Part shown: piece by piece, positions 1 through 7,604 of the stretch
How positions within the stretch are numbered: the stretch's first letter is position 1
How the letters are laid out: each line of letters begins with the position of its first letter
DNA from: CAWVWF01 sp963933885
GTDB lineage: Bacteria > Bacteroidota > Bacteroidia > Flavobacteriales_C > GCA-002722245
Direction of reading: 5' to 3'
Assembly: GCA_963933885.1 (NCBI GenBank)
Contig: CAWVWF010000078.1
Span: 1 to 14,504, forward strand
Length of the DNA stretch: 14,504 nucleotides
Made by a program: the position numbers and the translations under genes
Notes under the pieces: generated by a model
The model's database searches: none
Told to the model about the DNA's origin: nothing
The model's input: only the letters and a program-made list of their open reading frames with translations

Positions 1-756
1 GAAGGTAATTATAAAGGTGGTTCATTAGACGGTGAATACAAAGAGTATTACAAAAACGGTCAACTTCATTTTCATAAATTTTATAAAATTGGAATTGAAA
101 ACGGAGCTTTGAAGGAGTATTATAAAAATGGTAATGTAAGAAGTAAGAAGACTTACAATGAAGGGTTACCAGAAGGGTCTTTTGTTTCTTACTATACAAA
201 TGGTGTTTACAAGGTAATGGGGAAATACACCAATGGAAGGAAGAATGGTACTTGGAAATTCTATACAAGTAAATTAAAATTAGAGAAAGAGGAACGTTAT
301 GAATCTGGAAACATGGTTTATTCTACAGAAGAAATTATTACTTACTGGAATGATTCTTTAAAAACAGTTCGCTCTAGAGAGAAATATAGCAAAGGTGGTA
401 GAAGTTATTTCAAGGCATATCATGAAAATGGAAGGTTATATAGAGAAGGATATTTTTTTAAAGGTAAAAAAGACAGCACTTGGAATTACTTCAGTAAAGG
501 AGGAAGGTTAGACACTGTTAGGACGTTCTACCTAGGGAAACGAAATGGTCACTGGACTACTTTTCATCCCAACGGGAAACCTAAAATGGAGCAATCTTGG
601 AGTAAGAACAAGCTTGAAGGAGTGTATGAAGAATATTATTTAAGTGGACAAGCAAAAGTAACCGGCAACTATACAGACGGACAACCGTCTGGTGAATGGA
701 AGTATTTTGATGAAAAAGGTACTTTAACTGAATCTAAAAAACACGGTAAGCCGTAA
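1..756 (+). CDS. MORN/YwqK-type repeat protein, 5' end outside window
   Basis: The reading frame is open from base 1 to a TAA at 754-756, so this is the last 251 residues of a longer gene. The TTG at 109 is internal, not the start: the repeat pattern continues upstream of it. The protein is a chain of roughly 20-25-residue repeats of the kind 'G-x-Y-x-x-G-x-x-x-G-x-W-x-x-Y-x-x-x-G', seen for example as DGEYKEYYKNG, NGTWKFY, EGVYEEYYLSGQ and SGEWKYFDEKG. This is the MORN/YwqK-like fold family, common as secreted or periplasmic proteins in Bacteroidota and often annotated 'toxin-antitoxin system YwqK family antitoxin'. Nothing here supports a real antitoxin role. Any signal peptide lies outside the window. 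It is followed after 11 bases by a lipoprotein gene on the same strand. The family assignment is fairly sure; the function is unknown. Confidence 0.85.
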   Translation, partial: EGNYKGGSLDGEYKEYYKNGQLHFHKFYKIGIENGALKEYYKNGNVRSKKTYNEGLPEGSFVSYYTNGVYKVMGKYTNGRKNGTWKFYTSKLKLEKEERYESGNMVYSTEEIITYWNDSLKTVRSREKYSKGGRSYFKAYHENGRLYREGYFFKGKKDSTWNYFSKGGRLDTVRTFYLGKRNGHWTTFHPNGKPKMEQSWSKNKLEGVYEEYYLSGQAKVTGNYTDGQPSGEWKYFDEKGTLTESKKHGKP

Positions 757-767
757 GTCACAACCAG

Positions 768-1478
768 ATGAAAAAACTACTTATATTATCTTTGATTACT
801 ATATTCTTTACAAGTTGTGGAGATGATGTAAAACAAGCTGTTTTTGCGACACCTTCAGATTATCAGCCTTTAAAAATTGGAGCTTGGTATGTTTATGATG
901 TAGATTCAATTACATATAATGATTTTACAACACCTGTTACTGTTGATTCATTCAAATTCCAACTAAAGGAAGAAATTACAGATACATTTACAGATCAAGC
1001 AGGTAGGTTGAACTTTAGATTAGAAAGATCAAAACGCTTCTATAATGACTCAGTCGTTTTTGATAGTTTGAATTGGAAGGTTTCAGATGTTTGGTTCATC
1101 ACAGAAAACGGGAATGATATTGAAAGAGTTGAAGAGAATAATAGATTTATTTCATTATTAGATCCTGTTAAGAATGAAACAACATGGGATGGTAACGCTT
1201 TTAACTTCATGGATAATTGGGATTATACTTATCTTAAATTTGAGGAGCCTTTTGATACGTATGGAAATACAGTTACTGTCAATCAAATATTCGAAGATAA
1301 GCTTGTGATTATTTATCAATTATATGAAGAGGTTTATGCAAAAGATATTGGTTTAGTTAATAGAATTAGAATTGATGTAGAGTCCCAAAATTTAACAGAC
1401 CCTTCAATTCCTGTTTTAAATAGAATAGAAAAAGGAAGTCAGTATTTTCAAAAGTTAAATGATTATTATATTCCTTAA
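768..1478 (+). CDS. Conserved lipoprotein of unknown function
   Basis: The product has 236 residues and begins with a lipoprotein signal peptide: Lys2-Lys3, a hydrophobic stretch, and a lipobox ending FTSC with the lipidated Cys at residue 17, followed by GDD. The acidic residues after Cys resemble the lipoprotein export signal reported in some Bacteroidota for surface display, so surface exposure is possible but inferred. The mature part is rich in aromatic and acidic residues with beta-type alternation. It includes a 'PLKIGAWYVYDVDSI' stretch of a kind I associate with uncharacterised Bacteroidota lipoproteins. No catalytic motif is visible. It sits 11 bases after the MORN-repeat gene and just before the secreted protease gene, so co-expression is likely. 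The lipoprotein call is solid; the function is unknown. Confidence 0.85.
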   Translation: MKKLLILSLITIFFTSCGDDVKQAVFATPSDYQPLKIGAWYVYDVDSITYNDFTTPVTVDSFKFQLKEEITDTFTDQAGRLNFRLERSKRFYNDSVVFDSLNWKVSDVWFITENGNDIERVEENNRFISLLDPVKNETTWDGNAFNFMDNWDYTYLKFEEPFDTYGNTVTVNQIFEDKLVIIYQLYEEVYAKDIGLVNRIRIDVESQNLTDPSIPVLNRIEKGSQYFQKLNDYYIP

Positions 1479-1517
1479 AAATTGAAAAATACTATTGGGA
1501 AAAAGAATCAAAGTAAT

Positions 1518-3095
1518 ATGAAAGCCAAATGGAGCTTGAGTATTGTTTTGGTTCTTTTTTCGTTTTCGGTCTTTGCACAAACTGAATATCATTTTGTTGT
1601 AAAGTTTAACTCTAAATCCGATCCTTCATTTTCTATTTGGACACCGGAAGATTTCTTATCATTAAAAGCAATTGAAAGGAGGGCTAAACACAATGTAACA
1701 GTATCTAAAGAAGATTTACCAATAGATGCTTCTAGTTTATTAGCTATTCAAGGTTTTAAGCTAGAAGCTAAATCTAAATGGTTTAATCTAGCGGTGATTA
1801 ATTCTAGTGATTCTCTATTGGCAACTCAACTTTCGACGAATAGTTATATAGATACAGTAATCTATATTGGTTCGAAAGGAGGAGTTAATAAAAGAGCAAT
1901 GCAAGATTGGGATTATGCCTTGTCAACTACTCAAACGAATATGGTTAATGGTGAGTTTTTACATCGAAAGGGATATACAGGAAGTGGTGTTGTAATAGGT
2001 GTTATAGATGTTGGATTTAGTAATGTTGATATTTTAAGTGGATTTGATTCATTGTATAGTGAGAACAGATTAATTACAACTTATGATTTTGTAGAGAATG
2101 AGTTAGATGTTTATGATGATCCTTCTCATGGTACAAGTGTACTTTCTACAATAGCTTCACTTCAAGATAGTCTTATGATTGGTACAGCTCCTCATTCTGA
2201 TTACATTTTATTGGTGAGTGAAGATGATAGTCAGGAAAATTTAATTGAAGAGTTTCATTATATTGAAGCAGTTGAATTTGCAGATAGTTGTGGGGTTGAT
2301 ATAGTGAATGTTTCACTAGGATATAGTGATTTTGATTCGCAAGTGTTTTCTCATAACAGAAATGAATTAACTGGAGATTCAGCTTGGATAACAAAAGCAA
2401 CAAATGTAGCATCACGTAAAGGAATGTTAATGGTAACTAGTTCTGGTAATTCTGGAGGAACTACTTGGCGGAATCTAACCTTTCCTGCTGATGCAGACAG
2501 TGCATTAACTGTTGGTGCAGTTGATAAAGATGAGAAGATAGCTTCATTTAGTTCTGTGGGGCTTCCTAATGTGCATAATACGATTAAACCAAATGTAGTT
2601 GCTCTTGGTAAGAAAACCTCCTTAGTGCTCGGTAATGGTGCTTATGTTACAAGTAATGGTACATCTTTTTCCGCTCCTCAAATCTCAGGATGGGCAGCAT
2701 GTTTAATGGAGGCTTTTCCAAATGAAACATCATGGCGTATTAAAAAGGCAATCGAGTATAGTGCTCATCAATATAATAATCCTGATTCTCTTTTGGGATA
2801 CGGAATACCTAACCTTAAGAATGCATACTATTATCTAAAGTATGATGGTTTTAGTACGTTAGACAATGATTTGTTTGAACTATTCCCTAATCCTTCCACA
2901 GGCGAGCTTACAATTGTTTCCAATTTGATTGTTGATGAAATTAAAGTGTTTGATTCGAAAGGTGCATTGGTGTTTAAAGAATTAATAAATGGAAATGTGA
3001 ATAGTTTTAATTTTAGTACTTTAAATGCCGGTTATTACTTTGTTCATATTGGAATAGAAGGTAAGGTTGTGGTTAAAAAGCTGATTAAAATTTAG
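1518..3095 (+). CDS. Secreted subtilisin-like (S8) serine protease with T9SS type A sorting domain
   Basis: This 525-residue protein carries the S8 catalytic set: Asp164 in VIGVIDVGF, His204 in HGTSV, oxyanion Asn311 in SSGNSG, and Ser383 in NGTSFSAP. A Sec signal peptide (MKAKWSLSIVLVLFSFSVFAQ) precedes a pro-region-like segment of about 120 residues. From about residue 456 (FPNPSTGELTI) to the C-terminal VVKKLIKI there is a type A sorting domain. Proteins of this type cross the outer membrane through the type IX system and are released or anchored after the tail is cleaved. I chose the ATG at 1518 over an in-frame TTG at 1482, because the TTG would add 12 polar residues before the signal peptide. 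The next gene starts 1 base after the stop. It is probably a scavenging or surface-processing protease; the substrate is unknown. Confidence 0.93.
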   Translation: MKAKWSLSIVLVLFSFSVFAQTEYHFVVKFNSKSDPSFSIWTPEDFLSLKAIERRAKHNVTVSKEDLPIDASSLLAIQGFKLEAKSKWFNLAVINSSDSLLATQLSTNSYIDTVIYIGSKGGVNKRAMQDWDYALSTTQTNMVNGEFLHRKGYTGSGVVIGVIDVGFSNVDILSGFDSLYSENRLITTYDFVENELDVYDDPSHGTSVLSTIASLQDSLMIGTAPHSDYILLVSEDDSQENLIEEFHYIEAVEFADSCGVDIVNVSLGYSDFDSQVFSHNRNELTGDSAWITKATNVASRKGMLMVTSSGNSGGTTWRNLTFPADADSALTVGAVDKDEKIASFSSVGLPNVHNTIKPNVVALGKKTSLVLGNGAYVTSNGTSFSAPQISGWAACLMEAFPNETSWRIKKAIEYSAHQYNNPDSLLGYGIPNLKNAYYYLKYDGFSTLDNDLFELFPNPSTGELTIVSNLIVDEIKVFDSKGALVFKELINGNVNSFNFSTLNAGYYFVHIGIEGKVVVKKLIKI

Positions 3096-3096
3096 T

Positions 3097-3693
3097 TTGG
3101 CAGATTTAGAAAAAATAACAATCAATTATGCTAAGTTTTCAGATGATAAAATCTCTGAGATAGCTAATGGAGATATGAGTGGCTTTGAACCTGGTGTAAG
3201 AGAGATTGTTTATCAGGAAGTTCAGAAGAGAAATTTACCAGAAAATCTATTGAAAGTTGCAGACGCTCATCAGGAAGAAATTACTGATGAAGAGTTTGGG
3301 GAATTATTAAATATTATTGAAATGTGTTCTTGTCCGAGTTGTGGAATTTCAAATTCTAAATTAAAGGCAAACCTAAGAAGAACTGTTTTAAGTTTTATTG
3401 TTTTTACAACCTGGAGTTCGTACGGTTATATCGCTTGTGAAGCTTGTTTGAGTAAAGAGAGAAAGAAGAAATTATTTCTTACTGCTCTTTTTGGATGGTG
3501 GGGATTTCCTATGGGATTACTAAGAACACCTTATTCTATTGTTATGTATTTTATTGATAGTAGGAAACAGGAGGAATGGACAAAATCTATTATTGGAAAC
3601 TTTATAATTGAGAACCTAGGCTTGTTGAGAGTTAATAAAAAGGATAGTGAAGAAATTACATCCATGATAGAGGTTTTTAATTCCCGATTTTAA
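3097..3693 (+). CDS. Unrecognised protein with split CxxC zinc-ribbon-like motif and hydrophobic segments
   Basis: I do not recognise a named family for these 198 residues. Two Cys pairs, C79-P-S-C82 (with C77 beside them) and C114-E-A-C117, could form a four-Cys zinc ribbon across a 31-residue spacer. Hydrophobic stretches near residues 97-112 and 127-152, including LFGWWGFPMGLLRTP, suggest membrane association or a re-entrant hairpin. The first 70 residues are charged and probably helical; the last 40 are soluble-looking. The only start options are TTG at 3097 or ATG at 3175 (residue 27), because an in-frame TGA lies at 3082-3084. I prefer TTG, one base after the protease stop, which suggests translational coupling. 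It ends a four-gene + strand run. Whether it works with the T9SS protease is unknown. Confidence 0.75.
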   Translation: MADLEKITINYAKFSDDKISEIANGDMSGFEPGVREIVYQEVQKRNLPENLLKVADAHQEEITDEEFGELLNIIEMCSCPSCGISNSKLKANLRRTVLSFIVFTTWSSYGYIACEACLSKERKKKLFLTALFGWWGFPMGLLRTPYSIVMYFIDSRKQEEWTKSIIGNFIIENLGLLRVNKKDSEEITSMIEVFNSRF

Positions 3694-3713
3694 TTTCTTA
3701 GAAAAATAGGCAC

Positions 3714-3744
3714 AAAAAAAAGCCTCATAATAAATTATAAGGCT
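3714..3744 (-). terminator. Rho-independent terminator of the small lipoprotein gene
   Basis: Read on the - strand, a 10-base-pair stem (AGCCTTATAA paired with TTATGAGGCT, one G-U pair, four-base loop; 3721-3744) is followed by a run of eight T (3721 down to 3714). This is a classic intrinsic terminator for the gene ending at 3785. On the + strand the same hairpin lacks a T tract, so it would serve the convergent + strand gene only weakly. Confidence 0.85.
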
Positions 3745-3784
3745 CGTTTAAAGAAATAAATTCTTTTAACACATTTGTTTTAAA

Positions 3785-4021
3785 TTATCCTGCTACTGCT
3801 GGAGAATCTACAACGTTAGTATCAATTGCAGTAGGTGCAAGTGTATCTACAGCGTTAGTATCAACAACTGGAGCTTCAACTACAGGAGCTTCAACTTTTA
3901 CAGTAGTGTCAACAGCAGTTGCAGTTGTGTCATTTGTGTTTGGTGTGTTAGTGTCAGCTTTTTCTGCTCCACAAGCAGCTAAAAGTGCAACAACAGCTAA
4001 TGATAAAAATACCTTTTTCAT
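3785..4021 (-). CDS. Tiny Thr/Val/Asp/Ala-rich lipoprotein
   Basis: This 78-residue protein has a clear lipoprotein signal (MKKVFLSLAVVALLAAC, lipidated Cys17). The mature 62 residues are low-complexity: almost only T, D, V, A, P, N and E, with repeated DT/VDT units and a tandem EAPVV-EAPVV around residues 44-53. There is not one aromatic, His or Met residue after the Cys. It should be an unfolded, acidic, membrane-anchored tail. It has its own candidate promoter (4057-4086) and a strong terminator (3714-3744), so it looks like a one-gene transcript, possibly strongly expressed. Similar small T/D/A-rich lipoproteins occur in Bacteroidota without known function. Possible roles, all inferred, are an envelope spacer or cation-binding coat. 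Confidence 0.82.
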   Translation of the reverse strand: MKKVFLSLAVVALLAACGAEKADTNTPNTNDTTATAVDTTVKVEAPVVEAPVVDTNAVDTLAPTAIDTNVVDSPAVAG

Positions 4022-4056
4022 AATAATTCGTTTTACCGTTCAGTTAATCAACGGGG

Positions 4057-4086
4057 CAAAAATAGACAAATAATATTATTAACAAA
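4057..4086 (-). promoter_or_regulatory. Candidate Bacteroidota-type promoter for the small lipoprotein gene
   Basis: On the - strand TATTTTTG (4064 to 4057) matches the Bacteroidota -7 box TAnnTTTG. A TTTG (4086 to 4083) sits 18 bases upstream as a -33 element. Transcription would begin near 4050, giving a leader of about 30 bases before the ATG at 4021. The match is by eye only. Confidence 0.5.
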
Positions 4087-4120
4087 CAATAACAGTCTAA
4101 AAAATGACATAATTCTATCT

Positions 4121-4136
4121 GATTTGTTAACAAATC
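4121..4136. repeat. Perfect 16-base palindrome, possible operator
   Basis: GATTTGTTAACAAATC equals its own reverse complement. It lies about 35 bases upstream of the candidate -33 element of the small lipoprotein gene and 49 bases after the HD-protein stop. Two more TTAACA/TGTTAA half-sites occur at 4079-4084 and 4145-4150. There is no T tract and no loop, so it does not look like a terminator. A dimeric regulator site is possible but unproven in AT-rich DNA. Confidence 0.4.
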
Positions 4137-4184
4137 GTTAAAATTGTTAATAACGGTAGGCATTTTAAGAGAGAAATAGGACGT

Positions 4185-4829
4185 TTATTTTAGTCCATCC
4201 CATTCGTTATGAAACTGTTGAAGAAAATCAACCATATAATTGTGTCGACTTTTAGCTAACATTTTACCTGTTACAGTATTCATTAATTCTTTTAAGAGTA
4301 AAAGCTTCTCATGGAAGTGGTTAATAGTTGTTCCATTGCTCTTTTTATATTCCTCTTTAGATTGGTTTATGTTTGGTTTTTGGTTCGGATCGTACATCGC
4401 ACTTCCTTTAAAACCACCGAAATTAAAAGTCCTAGCAATTCCTATTGCACCTATAGCATCAAGTCTGTCAGCATCTTGTACAATCTCAAGTTCAATAGTT
4501 TTTTCTATATTTTCGTTGTGACCACCTTTGTATGATATATTCTCAACAATGAAAACAACTTCTTTAATAATAGATCTCTCAACATGAATAGATTCCAGAA
4601 AGTTTTCCGTCATCCTTGGTCCAATATGCTCGTCACCACCATTAAACTTATAATCGGCTATGTCATGAAGTAAAGCAGCAAGTTCAATAACAAGTTGATT
4701 TCCTTTTTCAGACTTTGAAATTAGTTGAGCATTTTTCCAAACTCTTTCAATATGAAACCAGTCATGCCCACCTTCGGCATTACCGAGTTGTTGTTTAACA
4801 AATTGTGTTGTTAATTTAATTGCGTCCAC
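4185..4829 (-). CDS. HD-domain metal-dependent phosphohydrolase
   Basis: This 214-residue protein has the HD-superfamily metal ligands in order: His26 (in HDWFHIERV), His55-Asp56 (in ALLHDIADY) and Asp119 (in VQDADRLDAIG). The arrangement and length fit the YedJ/YpgQ-type HD proteins; B. subtilis YpgQ is reported as a nucleoside triphosphate pyrophosphohydrolase. The likely activity is cytosolic hydrolysis of a nucleotide or phosphate ester; the exact substrate cannot be read from sequence. The start is GTG at 4829, overlapping the end of the OstA-like gene by 14 bases. No other Met occurs before residue 73, after the HD motif, so GTG is nearly forced. It is probably the last gene of the Fur-family regulator - purA - ostA-like operon. 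Sharing an operon with purA would suit a nucleotide-related role, which is inference. Confidence 0.88.
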   Translation of the reverse strand: MDAIKLTTQFVKQQLGNAEGGHDWFHIERVWKNAQLISKSEKGNQLVIELAALLHDIADYKFNGGDEHIGPRMTENFLESIHVERSIIKEVVFIVENISYKGGHNENIEKTIELEIVQDADRLDAIGAIGIARTFNFGGFKGSAMYDPNQKPNINQSKEEYKKSNGTTINHFHEKLLLLKELMNTVTGKMLAKSRHNYMVDFLQQFHNEWDGLK

Positions 4830-6312
4830 TTAAACTCTTTTTTGATTTTGGACGATCACTATCTCTCCATTTAAACTTATCTAATCTAGATTCGTCTTCA
4901 GGGAAGTCATTTAAAGGGTAGAAGATAGCTTCAGGAAGTGTAATAAATTTAATTCGATCAACCTTACCGTTGTTGAATTTAACTTTAATGTTACTGCAAA
5001 TAGCTTTGTTTACACCTGAGAATTTACCATCAGCTTCTTTTGCATAATAGATTGTTTGTCCATTACCAAGAACATTCATTACATCCATCTTACCATCTTT
5101 AAAATACCCGACGAGATCTCTTCCTTTAATTTGATCGTATCGCATAGGTGTGGAATCTGTTAATGAAACTATAAATCCATTTTTCTTAATGAAAAGTTTT
5201 TGTAATTTATTATCGAAACTTAGGATCTCAATTGTATCCCCAGTGATTTGACTTTCGCCATTCCATATTACAGGATCGTAATACAATCTTATTAATGAAT
5301 CTTTAAAATTGTACGCTAACGAATCACATATACCTTGCATTTCATTTTGAAATAATTGTACATTGTTGAAGGCGTAGAAACTTTTATTTCCTGCAGTATC
5401 TTCAGTTGCAATTAAAGTATCACTCGTTAAGAACAAAGTATCATTATCAGAACCTTGCATGAATAATACGTTTTTGGTAATGAAAGAGTAGTTGTTCTTT
5501 TGATCAAAATATCCTTCTTCACCTGTAACAGTAATATTCTCAGTAGGGTCTTGCATTTTCACATCGTAATGGGCTTTTGCTATTCCAGTAGTCTTGTCAT
5601 AATAAATGCTATCTGCTTCAAGAACTTGCTCTTCACTTTTTAATATTGCATTCTTTTCAAATTGTGCAATACCTAACGTTTGGTTATAGAATCCAGCCTC
5701 ACAATATATTTTTTCATTTTCAAGTTCAATAGTGGTAGGCCCGAAAAAGTATGAAGTTTTAGATACCGTAGAATATTCTAAAGTATCACATTTAATATAA
5801 TATTCAGGGTTTTTAACTCTAACAGAGTCTTTTAATTTAAGGTATTTTGATTTCGTATCGTAAAATCCTTTTTTTGAATAAATGGTAGCATCTTCAGTAA
5901 CTGTATTCGCTCCATTTAAATAATAAATAAGGGCATTTTTTTCATCAAAGTAGAGTAGGTCTGTCGTTAAAAGAGAGCCATCGCTTTTCATTTTAACATC
6001 ACCAATTAACTTTCCTATTTTGTTTACACCATCATAGTCAAGTTTATCTCCCCATGCCTTTACTTGGTTCGGCTTGTTGATGTAGACCTTTCCTTCGGCT
6101 ACGAAGTCACTTGTGATACTATTTACTTCAGCGCTATCGCAAAACAGCTTCGTGCCGTCGAACTTTAGGATAACCTTTCCAACAAGTTTTTGGTGGTCCG
6201 CAGTCTTACCCGCCTTTAATTCAGTAGCGTTTAAAATCTCAACAACCTTCTTTTGAGACAAAAGAAGGTTGCTGATTAATAGTAATATAATAAGTAATGA
6301 GTTGTTACGCAT
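4816..6312 (-). CDS. OstA-like (LptA/LptD N-domain-like) periplasmic protein
   Basis: This 498-residue exported protein starts with a signal peptide (MRNNSLLIILLLISNLLLSQ). It consists of repeated OstA/LptA-type beta-jellyroll units, with patterns such as 'GKVILKFDGTKLFCDSAEV...VAEGKVYI' and 'LTTDLLYFDEKNALIYY'. The Bacteroidota OstA_2 family has this architecture and is thought to form part of the bridge that carries LPS to the outer membrane; that role is by analogy with LptA. I chose the ATG at 6312 over an in-frame GTG at 6324, because it puts positive charge directly before the hydrophobic core. The ATG overlaps the purA stop by 8 bases (ATGCGTAA), implying coupled translation. The 3' end overlaps the HD-protein gene. 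The C-terminus is highly charged (DRPKSKKSLSGRN). Confidence 0.88.
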   Translation of the reverse strand: MRNNSLLIILLLISNLLLSQKKVVEILNATELKAGKTADHQKLVGKVILKFDGTKLFCDSAEVNSITSDFVAEGKVYINKPNQVKAWGDKLDYDGVNKIGKLIGDVKMKSDGSLLTTDLLYFDEKNALIYYLNGANTVTEDATIYSKKGFYDTKSKYLKLKDSVRVKNPEYYIKCDTLEYSTVSKTSYFFGPTTIELENEKIYCEAGFYNQTLGIAQFEKNAILKSEEQVLEADSIYYDKTTGIAKAHYDVKMQDPTENITVTGEEGYFDQKNNYSFITKNVLFMQGSDNDTLFLTSDTLIATEDTAGNKSFYAFNNVQLFQNEMQGICDSLAYNFKDSLIRLYYDPVIWNGESQITGDTIEILSFDNKLQKLFIKKNGFIVSLTDSTPMRYDQIKGRDLVGYFKDGKMDVMNVLGNGQTIYYAKEADGKFSGVNKAICSNIKVKFNNGKVDRIKFITLPEAIFYPLNDFPEDESRLDKFKWRDSDRPKSKKSLSGRN

Positions 6313-7585
6313 TGACTGCTTCACGCATTAAAGTTTGAGTTCTATCTGGACCTACTGATACAATTGTTATAGGAACTTCAAATTCTTTCTCTAAGTATTC
6401 AATGTAGTTATTTAATTCCATTGGTAATTCTGAAATGTCAGATAAACCAGTTAAATCCTTATCCCAACCTGGGAATGAAATATAGTTAGCTGAAAGGTTA
6501 TCCTCATCAATATTATATGGGAAATCCAATACAGTTTCATTATTATATTCATAAGAAGTACAAACTTTTAATTCTCCAAAAGCAGAAAGAACATCAGCTT
6601 TAGTCATAATTAAATCTGTAACTCCATTAAGCATAATAGAATATTTCAATGCAGGAAGATCTAACCAACCACATCTTCTTGGTCTACCAGTTGTAGCTCC
6701 AAATTCTCCACCAGCTTGTCTTAAGTCTTCACCAGACTGGTCATGTAGTTCAGTTGGGAACGGTCCGCTTCCAACACGAGTACAATAAGCTTTAAAGATT
6801 CCGAATACTTTACCAATTTTATTTGGCGCAACACCTAATCCAGTACAAGCACCTGCACAAACTGTGTTAGATGATGTAACGAATGGGTAAGAACCAAAAT
6901 CAATATCAAGTAAAGCACCTTGAGCACCTTCAGCAAGAATAGATTTTCCAGCTTTCATTGCAGCTCCAATATAATGTTCGCTATCAATAAATTGTAAAGC
7001 TTTTAAAGTTTTAAGTGAATCCATCCACTTAGCTTCTTCAGCTTTAACATCATATTCGAAGTCAAATTGCTCTAACATTTTAACATGTTTAGCAACTAAA
7101 GCATCATAACGCTCTTGGAAATCATGTAATTCAAGATCACCAACACGTAAACCATTCCTACCTGTTTTATCCATGTAAGTTGGTCCGATACCTTTCAAAG
7201 TAGATCCGATTTTCTCTTTTCCTTTAGCAGCTTCAGATGCAGCATCTAAAATTCTGTGTGTAGGTAAGATCAAATGAGCCTTTCTTGAAATTAAAAGCTT
7301 CTTAGAAACATCAACATTCAATTTCTTTAATTCATCAATTTCCTTTTCGAAAATGATTGGGTCCATTACAACTCCATTTCCAATAATGTTTATTGTATTG
7401 TCGTGGAAGATTCCTGAAGGAATAGTGTGTAAAACATGTTTGATACCTTCAAATTCTAAAGTGTGTCCCGCGTTTGGTCCACCTTGAAAACGTGCGATAA
7501 TATCATACTCTGGTGTAAAAACATCAACAATTTTACCCTTTCCTTCGTCACCCCATTGTAACCCTAATAATACATCTACTTTCAT
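6305..7585 (-). CDS. purA: Adenylosuccinate synthetase
   Basis: PurA joins IMP and aspartate using GTP to make adenylosuccinate, the first committed step from IMP to AMP, in the cytosol. The 426-residue length is normal. Signature motifs are present: the GTP-binding loop GDEGKGK at 12-18 with catalytic Asp13, QGGPNAGHT at 34-42 with catalytic His41, STLKGIGPTY near 128, the QGALLDIDFGSYPFVTSSN block at 222-240, and GATTGRPRRCGW at 296-307. The ATG at 7585 is unambiguous. It lies 19 bases after the Fur-family gene and its stop overlaps the OstA-like start, so these genes are probably co-transcribed. No riboswitch-like leader is seen in the short gap. Identification is certain. Confidence 0.98.
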   Translation of the reverse strand: MKVDVLLGLQWGDEGKGKIVDVFTPEYDIIARFQGGPNAGHTLEFEGIKHVLHTIPSGIFHDNTINIIGNGVVMDPIIFEKEIDELKKLNVDVSKKLLISRKAHLILPTHRILDAASEAAKGKEKIGSTLKGIGPTYMDKTGRNGLRVGDLELHDFQERYDALVAKHVKMLEQFDFEYDVKAEEAKWMDSLKTLKALQFIDSEHYIGAAMKAGKSILAEGAQGALLDIDFGSYPFVTSSNTVCAGACTGLGVAPNKIGKVFGIFKAYCTRVGSGPFPTELHDQSGEDLRQAGGEFGATTGRPRRCGWLDLPALKYSIMLNGVTDLIMTKADVLSAFGELKVCTSYEYNNETVLDFPYNIDEDNLSANYISFPGWDKDLTGLSDISELPMELNNYIEYLEKEFEVPITIVSVGPDRTQTLMREAVNA

Positions 7586-7604
7586 TATAAACTGCTATAA
7601 TTGA

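Noticed and set aside
109..756. A complete 215-residue gene starting at TTG 109
   Set aside because: The frame and the MORN-type repeat pattern run unbroken from base 1, so 109 is internal to a partial gene.
1..756. A toxin-antitoxin system, as 'YwqK antitoxin' annotations would imply
   Set aside because: No toxin gene is adjacent, and the repeats are a generic MORN-like scaffold; the label alone is not evidence.
1482..1517. TTG start at 1482 for the S8 protease
   Set aside because: It would place 12 polar residues before an otherwise ideal signal peptide that begins at ATG 1518.
2173..2415. Open frame on the - strand inside the protease gene
   Set aside because: It lies wholly within a well-supported coding gene and has no family features, so it is a shadow frame.
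3869..3898. Tandem repeat in the small lipoprotein gene as a CRISPR or mobile repeat
   Set aside because: It is only two copies of a roughly 15-base coding repeat (EAPVV), explained by the low-complexity protein.
4240..4535. Two open frames on the + strand across the HD-protein gene
   Set aside because: They are antisense to a gene with intact metal-binding motifs, and their Ser/Phe-rich composition is typical of antisense frames.
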